Source: an uncultured Collinsella sp. (GTDB taxonomy: Bacteria; Actinomycetota; Coriobacteriia; Coriobacteriales; Coriobacteriaceae). From it: 6,123 nt of DNA. The stretch lies in assembly GCA_902489295.1 (NCBI GenBank), contig CABTZM010000129.1:1-6123 (forward strand). Direction: 5' to 3'. Position 1 is the stretch's first letter. Every line of letters starts with the position of its first letter. The notes below the pieces were generated by a model, which was given only the letters and a program-made list of their open reading frames with translations, had not been told where the DNA came from and did not search any database. A program made the position numbers and the translations under genes. Below, piece by piece: positions 1 to 4,974 of this stretch.

Positions 1-39
1 AAAACCACCACAAAGGTGCCTGTCCCCTATGTGGTGGTT
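1..39 (-). terminator. Hairpin at the end of lgt, probable intrinsic terminator
   Basis: Positions 3-12 (AACCACCACA) pair perfectly with 30-39 (TGTGGTGGTT), a 10-bp stem with a 17-base loop. Read on the minus strand, the stem begins inside the lgt stop codon (38-40) and ends in GGTTTT at the window edge. This fits an intrinsic terminator whose U-tract may continue outside the window. The loop carries GGGGACAGGCACC on the minus strand; a 10-base part of it recurs at 1429-1438, so the hairpin may also be a dispersed REP-like repeat. Confidence 0.6.
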
Positions 40-859
40 AGGCGTCGAGGCAGATGCGCTGGGGGCGGTTGCGGTGTCGGGCGAAGATGATGAGCGCCAG
101 GCCTGCAATGACGAGCGGCAGGCTCAACAGCTGACCCATGGTGATGACGCCGCCCAGCAGATAGCCCAGCTGCGCATCGGGCACGCGCACGAACTCGACG
201 AGGAAGCGGACGATGCCGTAGCCCATCACAAACACGCCCATAAACGTGCCCTGGGGCAGCAGCGGCTTTTTGCGGCTGAGCACCTGTAGGATGCAAAAGA
301 GCACGATGCCCTCGAGAAATGCCTCGTAAAGCTGGGAGGGATGACGAGGCATGTCGCCCGCGGCGGCGCCAAAGATCACGCCCCAGGGCAGATCGGTCGG
401 CTTGCCCCACAGCTCGCCATTGACAAAGTTGGCGCAGCGGCCCAGGCACAGCGCCAGCGGAGCGCCGATGACGGCAAGGTCGGCGATGGTCCACGCGTCG
501 AGCTTGTAGATGCGACACACGAGCACGCCGCCGATGATGCCGCCCACCAGACCACCGTGGAAGCTCATGCCGCCCTCGTTGGTGGCAAAGATCTCGAGCG
601 GATGGGCCCAGTAGTAGCCGTCACCGTAAAAGACGACATAGAACAGGCGCGCGCCGATAATGAGGCCAAAGACCACGCCGACCACGACGCTCGTCAGGTC
701 GTCAATCGTGATGTTAAAGCCCCAGCGACGCTGCGTGCGGTACATGACGACCGCCGTGAGCAGAGCGCCAACCACGTAGGCCAGGCCGTACCAGTAGATG
801 GTGATGGGGCCCGCCGAGATCGCGACAGGATCAAGCATATGGTAGAAGTCGTTGAGCAT
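38..859 (-). CDS. lgt: Prolipoprotein diacylglyceryl transferase (Lgt)
   Basis: Lgt is a membrane enzyme that moves diacylglyceryl from phosphatidylglycerol to the lipobox cysteine of prolipoproteins, the first step of lipoprotein maturation. The 273-residue protein has the normal length and multiple membrane segments. Family marks are visible: IYWYG (21-25), MSFHGG (98-103, with the conserved His at 101), the Lgt signature GRCANFVNGELWG (140-152, with Arg141, Asn144 and Glu149), HPSQLYEA (173-180) and the RFLVEFVR stretch (218-225). The start at 859 is chosen because AGGAGGG (865-871) sits five bases upstream and the protein then begins MLNDFYHML, as Lgt proteins do; an in-frame upstream ATG at 919 would add 20 unlike residues. 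The TAA stop (38-40) overlaps a hairpin. The gene lies 109 bases downstream of the NifU-like gene. Identification is very secure. Confidence 0.97.
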   Translation of the reverse strand: MLNDFYHMLDPVAISAGPITIYWYGLAYVVGALLTAVVMYRTQRRWGFNITIDDLTSVVVGVVFGLIIGARLFYVVFYGDGYYWAHPLEIFATNEGGMSFHGGLVGGIIGGVLVCRIYKLDAWTIADLAVIGAPLALCLGRCANFVNGELWGKPTDLPWGVIFGAAAGDMPRHPSQLYEAFLEGIVLFCILQVLSRKKPLLPQGTFMGVFVMGYGIVRFLVEFVRVPDAQLGYLLGGVITMGQLLSLPLVIAGLALIIFARHRNRPQRICLDA

Positions 860-886
860 GTCGACCCTCCTACTCCCTACATACAA

Positions 887-919
887 ATGCGGCCGCGGGC
901 CTTGCGCTCGCAGCCGCAT
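887..919 (-). other. Possible intercistronic stem-loop between the NifU-like gene and lgt
   Basis: ATGCGGC (887-893) pairs with GCCGCAT (913-919), a 7-bp GC-rich stem with a 19-base loop. On the minus strand it is followed by TTTGTATGT, too poor in U for a confident terminator. A second short stem, TGCGGA (938-943) with TCCGCA (952-957), lies nearer the end of the NifU-like gene. They could be a weak terminator or mRNA-protecting hairpins; chance pairing in GC-rich DNA is also possible. Confidence 0.3.
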
Positions 920-968
920 ATTTGGGCGTAACGTCTATGCGGAGTATGCCGTCCGCAGCTTTCGCATC

Positions 969-1247
969 TTAGAACGGCGCGTACTCGTCGTACAGGTCCT
1001 CGGCCTCGCCGGAAGCATTGACCTGCTCAACGCGGGTAACGCCGGGCACATGCTCCTTCAGGATACGCTCAATGCCCATGGACAGGGTCAGCGAGCTCAT
1101 GGGGCAGCCGGCGCAGGCGCCCTGCAGTTCCAGTTTGACGACGCCCTCGTCGTCAACGCCCACATACTCCATATCGCCGCCATCGGCCTGCAGGTTGGGG
1201 CGAATCTCTTCAAGAACCTTCTTAAGCAGCTCTTCGTTAACAGCCAC
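969..1247 (-). CDS. NifU C-terminal-domain protein, Fe-S cluster scaffold/carrier
   Basis: This 92-residue protein is a stand-alone NifU C-terminal (Nfu-type) domain, which holds and delivers Fe-S clusters through a CxxC pair, usually at a dimer interface. Visible marks are the N-terminal helix with LEEIRPNLQADGGD (12-25), the beta segment VVKLELQGAC and the motif CAGCPMSS, with cysteines at 45 and 48. The last 25 or so residues are acidic and tail-like. The start is GTG at 1247: AAAGGAG (1253-1259) lies five bases upstream, and the protein then starts MAVNEELLKKVLEEI as in related small NifU proteins. It stands alone with no SUF genes in view, so clients cannot be inferred from context. A 16-bp perfect palindrome (1270-1285) lies just upstream of its ribosome binding site. 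The family call is secure; the exact role is general. Confidence 0.92.
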   Translation of the reverse strand: MAVNEELLKKVLEEIRPNLQADGGDMEYVGVDDEGVVKLELQGACAGCPMSSLTLSMGIERILKEHVPGVTRVEQVNASGEAEDLYDEYAPF

Positions 1248-1269
1248 AGGGGCTCCTTTCTCACAATAA

Positions 1270-1285
1270 CGCGGGCGCGCCCGCG
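1270..1285. promoter_or_regulatory. Perfect 16-bp palindrome upstream of the NifU-like gene
   Basis: CGCGGGCGCGCCCGCG is its own reverse complement. It ends 10 bases before the ribosome binding site (1253-1259) of the NifU-like gene. A possible but poor -10 (TAACAT on the minus strand, 1296-1301) would put transcription start just before it. It could be an operator or, with no loop bases to spare, a cruciform or short mRNA hairpin. No regulator is recognised for this sequence. Confidence 0.35.
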
Positions 1286-1368
1286 GACAGAAGCTATGTT
1301 ACTACAGCCATGTACCCGCTCACGAGCCGTCCATGCGCGCAGACGCGACTTTCACGAGTAGTCAATTT

Positions 1369-1438
1369 GGGACGGGGCTCTTTGAGCTGCGTTCGTCGTC
1401 AGATAGCGACAACGCATATTACTGTCGAGCCTGTCCCC
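1369..1438. repeat. Two-tier imperfect palindrome, REP-like, over the end of the deaminase gene
   Basis: Two sets of arms share one centre near 1402. The outer arms are GGGAC and GGCTC (1369-1373, 1376-1380) pairing with GAGCC and GTCCC (1427-1431, 1433-1437). The inner arms are TGCGTT and GTCG (1388-1393, 1395-1398) pairing with CGAC and AACGCA (1407-1416). The element contains the stop codon and last codons of the deaminase gene (stop 1419-1421). There is no U-tract after it on the minus strand, so a simple terminator is unlikely. GCCTGTCCCC (1429-1438) also occurs at 18-27. Calling it a dispersed repeat is inference; only the symmetry is seen. Confidence 0.4.
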
Positions 1439-1943
1439 CGGTACCAATCTGAACATCGACGATGACCTGGCGGTAGCTGATGCCGCAAGAGTCAAGAATG
1501 CGGCGACTGATACGGCCATCATCGGTGTCGGCGTACTTGTTGTCCAGGTAGACAACCTCGCCCACGCCCACCTGCGCCAAAATCTTGGCGCAGTCGTGGC
1601 ACGGAAACAGCGTGACGTAGACCGTGGAACCCTCGAGGTCCTTGAGCGAGCCACGGTAGTTGAGCACGGCGTTGGCCTCGGCGTGGACCACGTAGTTGTG
1701 CTTGTCCTGCAGCGGGTCGTCGCTCGTACCCCACGGGAAAAAGTCGTCGTTGAGCGCCGAGGGTGTACCGTTGTAGCCCACCGAAAGGATGCGGTGGTTG
1801 GTGCTGGCGATGCACGCACCCACCTGCGTGTTGGGGTCCTTGCTGCGGCGCTGCGCGGCGATGGCCACGCTCATAAAGAACTCGTCCCAGCTAATGACGT
1901 CCAGGCGCTTGCCTGACGAAGTTTGATGAAGATCGTCCGACAT
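1419..1943 (-). CDS. Deoxycytidylate (dCMP) deaminase family protein (ComEB-like)
   Basis: A zinc-dependent deaminase of the cytidine/deoxycytidylate family. The likely reaction is dCMP to dUMP, feeding thymidylate synthesis; the Firmicutes homologue is ComEB. From the chosen start the protein has 174 residues. Seen in order: SWDEFFMSVA (18-27), DPNTQVGACI (36-45), GYNGTP (56-61), the HAEANAV zinc/catalytic motif (His88, Glu90) and PCHDC (114-118, with Cys115 and Cys118 completing the zinc site). The start at 1943 is preferred: GGAGG lies at 1952-1956, whereas the ATG at 1979 has no ribosome binding site and overlaps an extended -10 promoter. The last residues (GTGGQARQ) fall in a palindromic repeat-like element and may not be ancestral. 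Substrate is assigned by family only, but SxDPxTQVGA and GYNG with PCxxC are typical of dCMP deaminases. Confidence 0.9.
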   Translation of the reverse strand: MSDDLHQTSSGKRLDVISWDEFFMSVAIAAQRRSKDPNTQVGACIASTNHRILSVGYNGTPSALNDDFFPWGTSDDPLQDKHNYVVHAEANAVLNYRGSLKDLEGSTVYVTLFPCHDCAKILAQVGVGEVVYLDNKYADTDDGRISRRILDSCGISYRQVIVDVQIGTGGQARQ

Positions 1944-1977
1944 GGCAGACACCTCCGTAATCGCAATAGTTTGACCC

Positions 1978-1986
1978 ATTGTAGCA
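1978..1986 (-). promoter_or_regulatory. Extended -10 promoter of the deaminase gene
   Basis: The minus strand reads TGCTACAAT here, matching an extended -10 (TGn plus TACAAT). No good -35 is visible 17 bases upstream, which extended -10 promoters tolerate. Transcription would start near 1971, giving a leader of about 28 bases that contains the GGAGG at 1952-1956. This supports translation from 1943 and independent expression from coaX. Confidence 0.5.
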
Positions 1987-1993
1987 GGTGAAA

Positions 1994-2014
1994 GGTGGGG
2001 GCGTTTGTCCCACC
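1994..2014 (-). terminator. Possible weak terminator after coaX
   Basis: GGTGGG (1994-1999) pairs with CCCACC (2009-2014) around a 9-base loop, starting 13 bases past the coaX stop. On the minus strand only TTT follows, so termination would be weak. It sits immediately upstream of the deaminase promoter, so it may insulate the two genes or let some read-through pass. Confidence 0.35.
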
Positions 2015-2027
2015 GGCGCCCTCACTT

Positions 2028-2879
2028 TTACACGCGGCGGGGCTTTTGGTTGATGCGGTAGAGCTCGGCGAGACCCCGCAGCGTCAGTGCGTCATCTACC
2101 GTCAGGCTGTGGCCGACCAACGCCGCGAGTGCCTCGGCATCGTCGCCGGTAATTACGATGGGCACGTCGCCCTCCCCCGCGGCCTTGGTCGCGCGCATCT
2201 CGGCGAGCACCATGTCGAGCATGCCGTCGATGCGGGCCACCTCGCCCAAGACCACGCCCGAGCGCATGGCCTCGCGCGTGTTGCGGCCGATGACGTGCGT
2301 TGGCGCCGAAGGCTCAACCTGCGGCAGGCGCGCCGCAGCAGCCGAAAGCGAGCGGGCGCCAAGCGCCAGACCCGGCGCGATGACGCCGCCCACAAAGGTA
2401 CCGCGCGCGTCGATGACCTCGATATTGGTCGTGGTACCCAAGTCGATCACGATACAGGGAGAGCCGTAGACGGCGCGTGCCGCCACGGCATCGGCGATGC
2501 GGTCGGGGCCGATCTCGGCCGGATCGTCGTAGTGCACGGGCATGCCGGTCTTGAAGCCCGGCCCCACGGTGAGCACGCGCCCCGTACAAGTGCGGGAAAG
2601 CGCCGTCTTCCACGGGCGCTCGAGCGCCGGCACCACGCAACTCAGCACTGCGGCTGCGGGCACAAGCGCACCCGGCATGCCCGCATCGGCCGCCAGTGCG
2701 GCCATGACCTGCACGAGACGCATGCGCGCCTCGTCTGCTGTGATGCTCGACGGCGTGGTGATCTCGCACGTCGCAAGCGGGCACTCCTGCGCCGCGGCCG
2801 AATCCTCTGCAAACAGGCCAAAGCGAATGAACGTGTTGCCCACGTCGACCGTCAATATACATGCGCACCCATTAAGCAT
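2028..2879 (-). CDS. coaX: Type III pantothenate kinase (CoaX)
   Basis: CoaX phosphorylates pantothenate to 4'-phosphopantothenate, the first committed step of CoA synthesis. It belongs to the ASKHA fold and, unlike CoaA, is not known for CoA feedback inhibition. The 283-residue protein shows the N-terminal phosphate loop DVGNT (12-16), GPDR (124-127), the second nucleotide loop DLGTTT (146-151), GGVIAPG (164-170) and the IGRNTREAMRSG segment (198-209). The usual C-terminal TGG is TGD here (244-246), and the loop after DLGT departs from the more common DFGTATTFD form. The start at 2879 has AAAGGAG (2888-2894) eight bases upstream; the ATG at 2933 would put this ribosome site inside the coding region and add 18 unlike residues before the DVGNT loop. 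It is divergent from the transporter gene, with a probable shared regulatory region. Confidence 0.94.
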   Translation of the reverse strand: MLNGCACILTVDVGNTFIRFGLFAEDSAAAQECPLATCEITTPSSITADEARMRLVQVMAALAADAGMPGALVPAAAVLSCVVPALERPWKTALSRTCTGRVLTVGPGFKTGMPVHYDDPAEIGPDRIADAVAARAVYGSPCIVIDLGTTTNIEVIDARGTFVGGVIAPGLALGARSLSAAAARLPQVEPSAPTHVIGRNTREAMRSGVVLGEVARIDGMLDMVLAEMRATKAAGEGDVPIVITGDDAEALAALVGHSLTVDDALTLRGLAELYRINQKPRRV

Positions 2880-2906
2880 CGTCGGCGCTCCTTTCGTCTG
2901 CCCAGC

Positions 2907-2912
2907 AGTATA
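2907..2912 (-). promoter_or_regulatory. Candidate -10 box of the coaX promoter
   Basis: The minus strand reads TATACT. Transcription would start near 2900, giving a leader of about 20 bases that contains the AAAGGAG at 2888-2894. The expected -35 (about 2930-2935, GGATGA) is a poor match and falls inside the AGTCAT/ATGACT dyad, which may mean the promoter needs an activator. Based on pattern only. Confidence 0.4.
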
Positions 2913-2927
2913 TCGCCTACCTAAACC

Positions 2928-2945
2928 AGTCATCCCAAAATGACT
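2928..2945. promoter_or_regulatory. Inverted repeat between coaX and the transporter, candidate shared operator
   Basis: AGTCAT (2928-2933) and ATGACT (2940-2945) form a perfect 6-bp dyad with a 6-base spacer. It lies almost midway between the two divergent TATACT boxes and covers the positions where both -35 elements would be. This is the geometry of an operator or activator site for a dimeric regulator. The regulator is unknown and is not in the window. Confidence 0.4.
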
Positions 2946-2955
2946 ACCTTGCCGC

Positions 2956-2961
2956 TATACT
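2956..2961 (+). promoter_or_regulatory. Candidate -10 box of the transporter promoter
   Basis: TATACT on the plus strand. Transcription would start near 2968, giving a leader of roughly 100 bases with a strong hairpin (3009-3047). The expected -35 (about 2933-2938) is not a good match and lies in the AGTCAT/ATGACT dyad. Based on pattern only. Confidence 0.35.
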
Positions 2962-3008
2962 GGTGCGCGGTCGTTTGCGAGCTCACGCGGCGGCCCTTGG
3001 TAACCCGA

Positions 3009-3047
3009 CTTCCCGCGCCGTATCCGTAGCGGCGCTCCCGGGGGAAG
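3009..3047 (+). promoter_or_regulatory. Structured 5' leader hairpin of the OPT transporter
   Basis: CTTCCC and GCGCCG (3009-3020) pair with CGGCGC (3030-3035) and GGGAAG (3042-3047): 12 pairs, a 9-base loop and a 6-base bulge (3036-3041) on the 3' side. It ends about 10 bases before the AAAGGAG at 3059-3065. No T-tract follows, so it is not a standard terminator. It could affect mRNA stability or ribosome access. It matches no riboswitch class I recognise. Confidence 0.35.
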
Positions 3048-3071
3048 CGGATATACGCAAAGGAGTTTTAT

Positions 3072-4775
3072 ATGAGCAATCCCTCGAACCGCGCTTCGAT
3101 GCGCGGGCAACTCACGCTGCGCGGCGTCGTCATCGGCGTCCTTGGCTGCGTGATCATCACGGCAAGCTCGGCCTACACCGCCCTCAAGATGGGCGCACTC
3201 CCCTGGCCGATCGTCTTCGCTGCCGTCATTTCGCTGTTCTTCCTTAAGCTCATGGGCAATGCCAGCCTCAACGAGGCCAACGTCACCCACACCATCATGT
3301 CCGCGGGCGCTATGGTCGCCGGCGGCCTGGCGTTTACCATCCCGGGCGCCTGGATGCTGGGCTATGCCGACCAGATCAGCTGGCTCGACATGTTTATCGT
3401 GGCACTCGCCGGCACCATCCTGGGCCTGCTGGCCACCGCGCTCATCCACCGTCACTTTATCGTGGACGCCGCGCTTGAGTTCCCCACCGGCAACGCCGCA
3501 GCTCAGACCCTGCGCGCAACCGAGGCCGGCGGCAAGACCGGCAAGCAGCTCTTTGGTTCCATGGCCATCGCCGGCATCTATAGCGTGCTGCGCGACGCCC
3601 TGGGCGTGGTGCCCAGCATGCTGTGCACGCTCAACATCCCCGGCGTGACCTTTGGCATCTACAACTCGCCCATGCTGCTCTCCGTCGGCTTCCTCGTGGG
3701 CTTCGCCCCCGTCGCCTTCTGGTTTGCCGGCGCGCTGCTGGGCAACTTTGGCATCATCGTGGGTGGCACCGCTGCCGGTCTGTTCGACGTTGTGACTGCA
3801 CAGGGCATCGTCAAGTCCCTGGGCATGGGCCTCATGATGGGCTTTGGCGTCGCCGTCGTCCTTAAGGACATCCTGCCTCAGGTCGCCGGTATCGTCCGCG
3901 GTCTTGCCGCCGATAGCTCCACCGATACCGACGAGCAGTCGCTCATCTCGGGCTCCCTTAAGCTCGACGCTGGCATCATCGGCCTGGGCGCTGCCGCCAT
4001 CGCCGTGATCATCGCCATCGTGCTCGACCTTGGCCCCGTTCCGGCCGTCATCGTCACGCTGTTCACCTTTGTCACCACCATCATGAGCGCACAGAGCTGC
4101 GGCCAGACCGGCATCGACCCCATGGAGATCTTTGGCCTCATCGTCATGCTCATCGTGGCCGCCTTTGCCCAGATCGCCCAGGTCAAGCTGTTCTTTATCG
4201 CCGGCATCGTGGCTGTGGCGTGCGGCCTTGCGGGCGACGTCATGAACGACTTTAAGGCCGGCGCCGTGCTGGGCACCAACCCGCGCGCGCAGTGGATCGG
4301 CCAGGCCATCGGCGGCATCGTGGGCGCCCTGGTCGCCGCCGCCGTCATGGTCGCGCTCGTCACCGCCTATGGCCCGGACGCCTTTGGCCCCGACAAGAGC
4401 TTTGTTGCCGCGCAGGCCAGCGTGGTCGCCACCATGGTCTCGGGCATCCCGAGCGTGCCGTGGTTCGTCGGCGGCTTTATCGCCGGCATCGTCATGTACT
4501 GGCTCGGCATTCCGGCAATGATGATCGGCCTGGGCGTGTACCTGCCGTTCTACATGTCGCTCACGGCCTTCCTGGGCTCCTGCGTTAAGCTCGCCTACGA
4601 CAAGTGGTCCGCCCACCACGATGCCACGGCCGGTCTTTCGGACGAGGAGAAGGCTGCAAAGGACGCCGCCTTCCAGGAGCAGGGTCTGGTCGTCGCCAGC
4701 GGCCTGCTCGGCGGCGAGTCCATCATCGGCGTTATCCTGGCGTTTGTCTCTGTTGGTTTGAGCCTGCTGGGTTAA
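3072..4775 (+). CDS. OPT-superfamily transporter (oligopeptide or metal-chelate uptake)
   Basis: A polytopic membrane protein of the OPT superfamily, whose members import oligopeptides or metal-chelator complexes by secondary transport. The 567 residues are mostly hydrophobic, with many membrane spans from about residue 15 to the C-terminus. Family blocks are clear: SSAYTALKMGALPWPI (32-47), NEANVTHTIMSAGAM (67-81), LEFPTGNAAAQTLRA (135-149), CGQTGIDPMEIFG (343-355), GLAGDVMNDFKAGAVLGTNP (385-404) and a final GLLGGESIIGV (544-554). Hydrophilic breaks fall near 276-298 and 508-536, the latter charged (SDEEKAAKDAAFQEQ). The start has AAAGGAG seven bases upstream. It is slightly shorter than many bacterial OPT proteins but appears complete. 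It is a single gene, divergent from coaX and closed by its own terminator. Substrate cannot be read from the sequence. A long open frame on the opposite strand is only a GC-bias shadow. Confidence 0.93.
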   Translation: MSNPSNRASMRGQLTLRGVVIGVLGCVIITASSAYTALKMGALPWPIVFAAVISLFFLKLMGNASLNEANVTHTIMSAGAMVAGGLAFTIPGAWMLGYADQISWLDMFIVALAGTILGLLATALIHRHFIVDAALEFPTGNAAAQTLRATEAGGKTGKQLFGSMAIAGIYSVLRDALGVVPSMLCTLNIPGVTFGIYNSPMLLSVGFLVGFAPVAFWFAGALLGNFGIIVGGTAAGLFDVVTAQGIVKSLGMGLMMGFGVAVVLKDILPQVAGIVRGLAADSSTDTDEQSLISGSLKLDAGIIGLGAAAIAVIIAIVLDLGPVPAVIVTLFTFVTTIMSAQSCGQTGIDPMEIFGLIVMLIVAAFAQIAQVKLFFIAGIVAVACGLAGDVMNDFKAGAVLGTNPRAQWIGQAIGGIVGALVAAAVMVALVTAYGPDAFGPDKSFVAAQASVVATMVSGIPSVPWFVGGFIAGIVMYWLGIPAMMIGLGVYLPFYMSLTAFLGSCVKLAYDKWSAHHDATAGLSDEEKAAKDAAFQEQGLVVASGLLGGESIIGVILAFVSVGLSLLG

Positions 4776-4816
4776 GCTGAGCAGCTGCTCGGCAGCAACC
4801 ATATTGCCTACGATTT

Positions 4817-4855
4817 GCCCGGTCGTCAGCTTAGCGGCTACCGACCGGGCTTTTT
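4817..4855 (+). terminator. Intrinsic terminator of the OPT transporter
   Basis: GCCCGGTCG (4817-4825) pairs perfectly with CGACCGGGC (4842-4850), and TTTTT follows at 4851-4855. The 16-base loop can add a small inner AGC/GCT pairing. It lies 41 bases after the stop codon. Part of the loop (TCAGCTT, 4826-4832) is also complementary to AAGCTGA at 4774-4780. Confidence 0.85.
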
Positions 4856-4865
4856 AATATCGAAA

Positions 4866-4905
4866 CAAAGAAAAGCCAGCGCGCTGCGTATGACAGCGCG
4901 CCGGC
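4866..4905 (-). terminator. Intrinsic terminator of the surface-protein gene
   Basis: On the minus strand GCCGGCGCGCTG pairs with CAGCGCGCTGGC (12 pairs, one of them G-U) around a 7-base loop (4887-4893), followed by TTTTCTTTG. It lies about 70 bases past the stop of the LAQTG protein and faces the transporter's terminator, so the convergent genes are insulated from each other. Confidence 0.85.
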
Positions 4906-4974
4906 CTTATCGTTTGGCTATCGAGACGGTCCCGCTATGAATTGAAGTTCGTTGCAGAGCCGACGCCCGAATCA

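Noticed and set aside
38..919. Longer lgt frame starting at 919
   Set aside because: The start at 859 has AAGGAGGG-type ribosome binding (865-871) and a normal Lgt N-terminus; the extra 20 residues look like translated intergenic DNA with a stem-loop.
1337..1365. TTGACT (minus strand, 1360-1365) as the -35 of a promoter for the NifU-like gene
   Set aside because: The bases 17 positions downstream are CTGCGC, nothing like a -10; TAACAT at 1296-1301 has no acceptable -35 either.
1377..1387. Small hairpin GCTC-TTT-GAGC as a terminator
   Set aside because: Only four pairs and no U-tract on either strand; its first arm also takes part in the larger palindrome.
2028..2933. Longer coaX frame starting at 2933
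   Set aside because: It would translate through the candidate -10 and the AAAGGAG site; the start at 2879 places DVGNT close to the N-terminus as usual for CoaX.
2955..4802. A 615-residue open frame on the minus strand, antisense to the OPT transporter
   Set aside because: Its composition (runs of His, Asp, Gly, Glu, Ala with no folded-domain motif) is what the complement of a hydrophobic GC-rich membrane gene gives, and the plus-strand frame has clear OPT family blocks and a good ribosome site. It is a GC-bias shadow.
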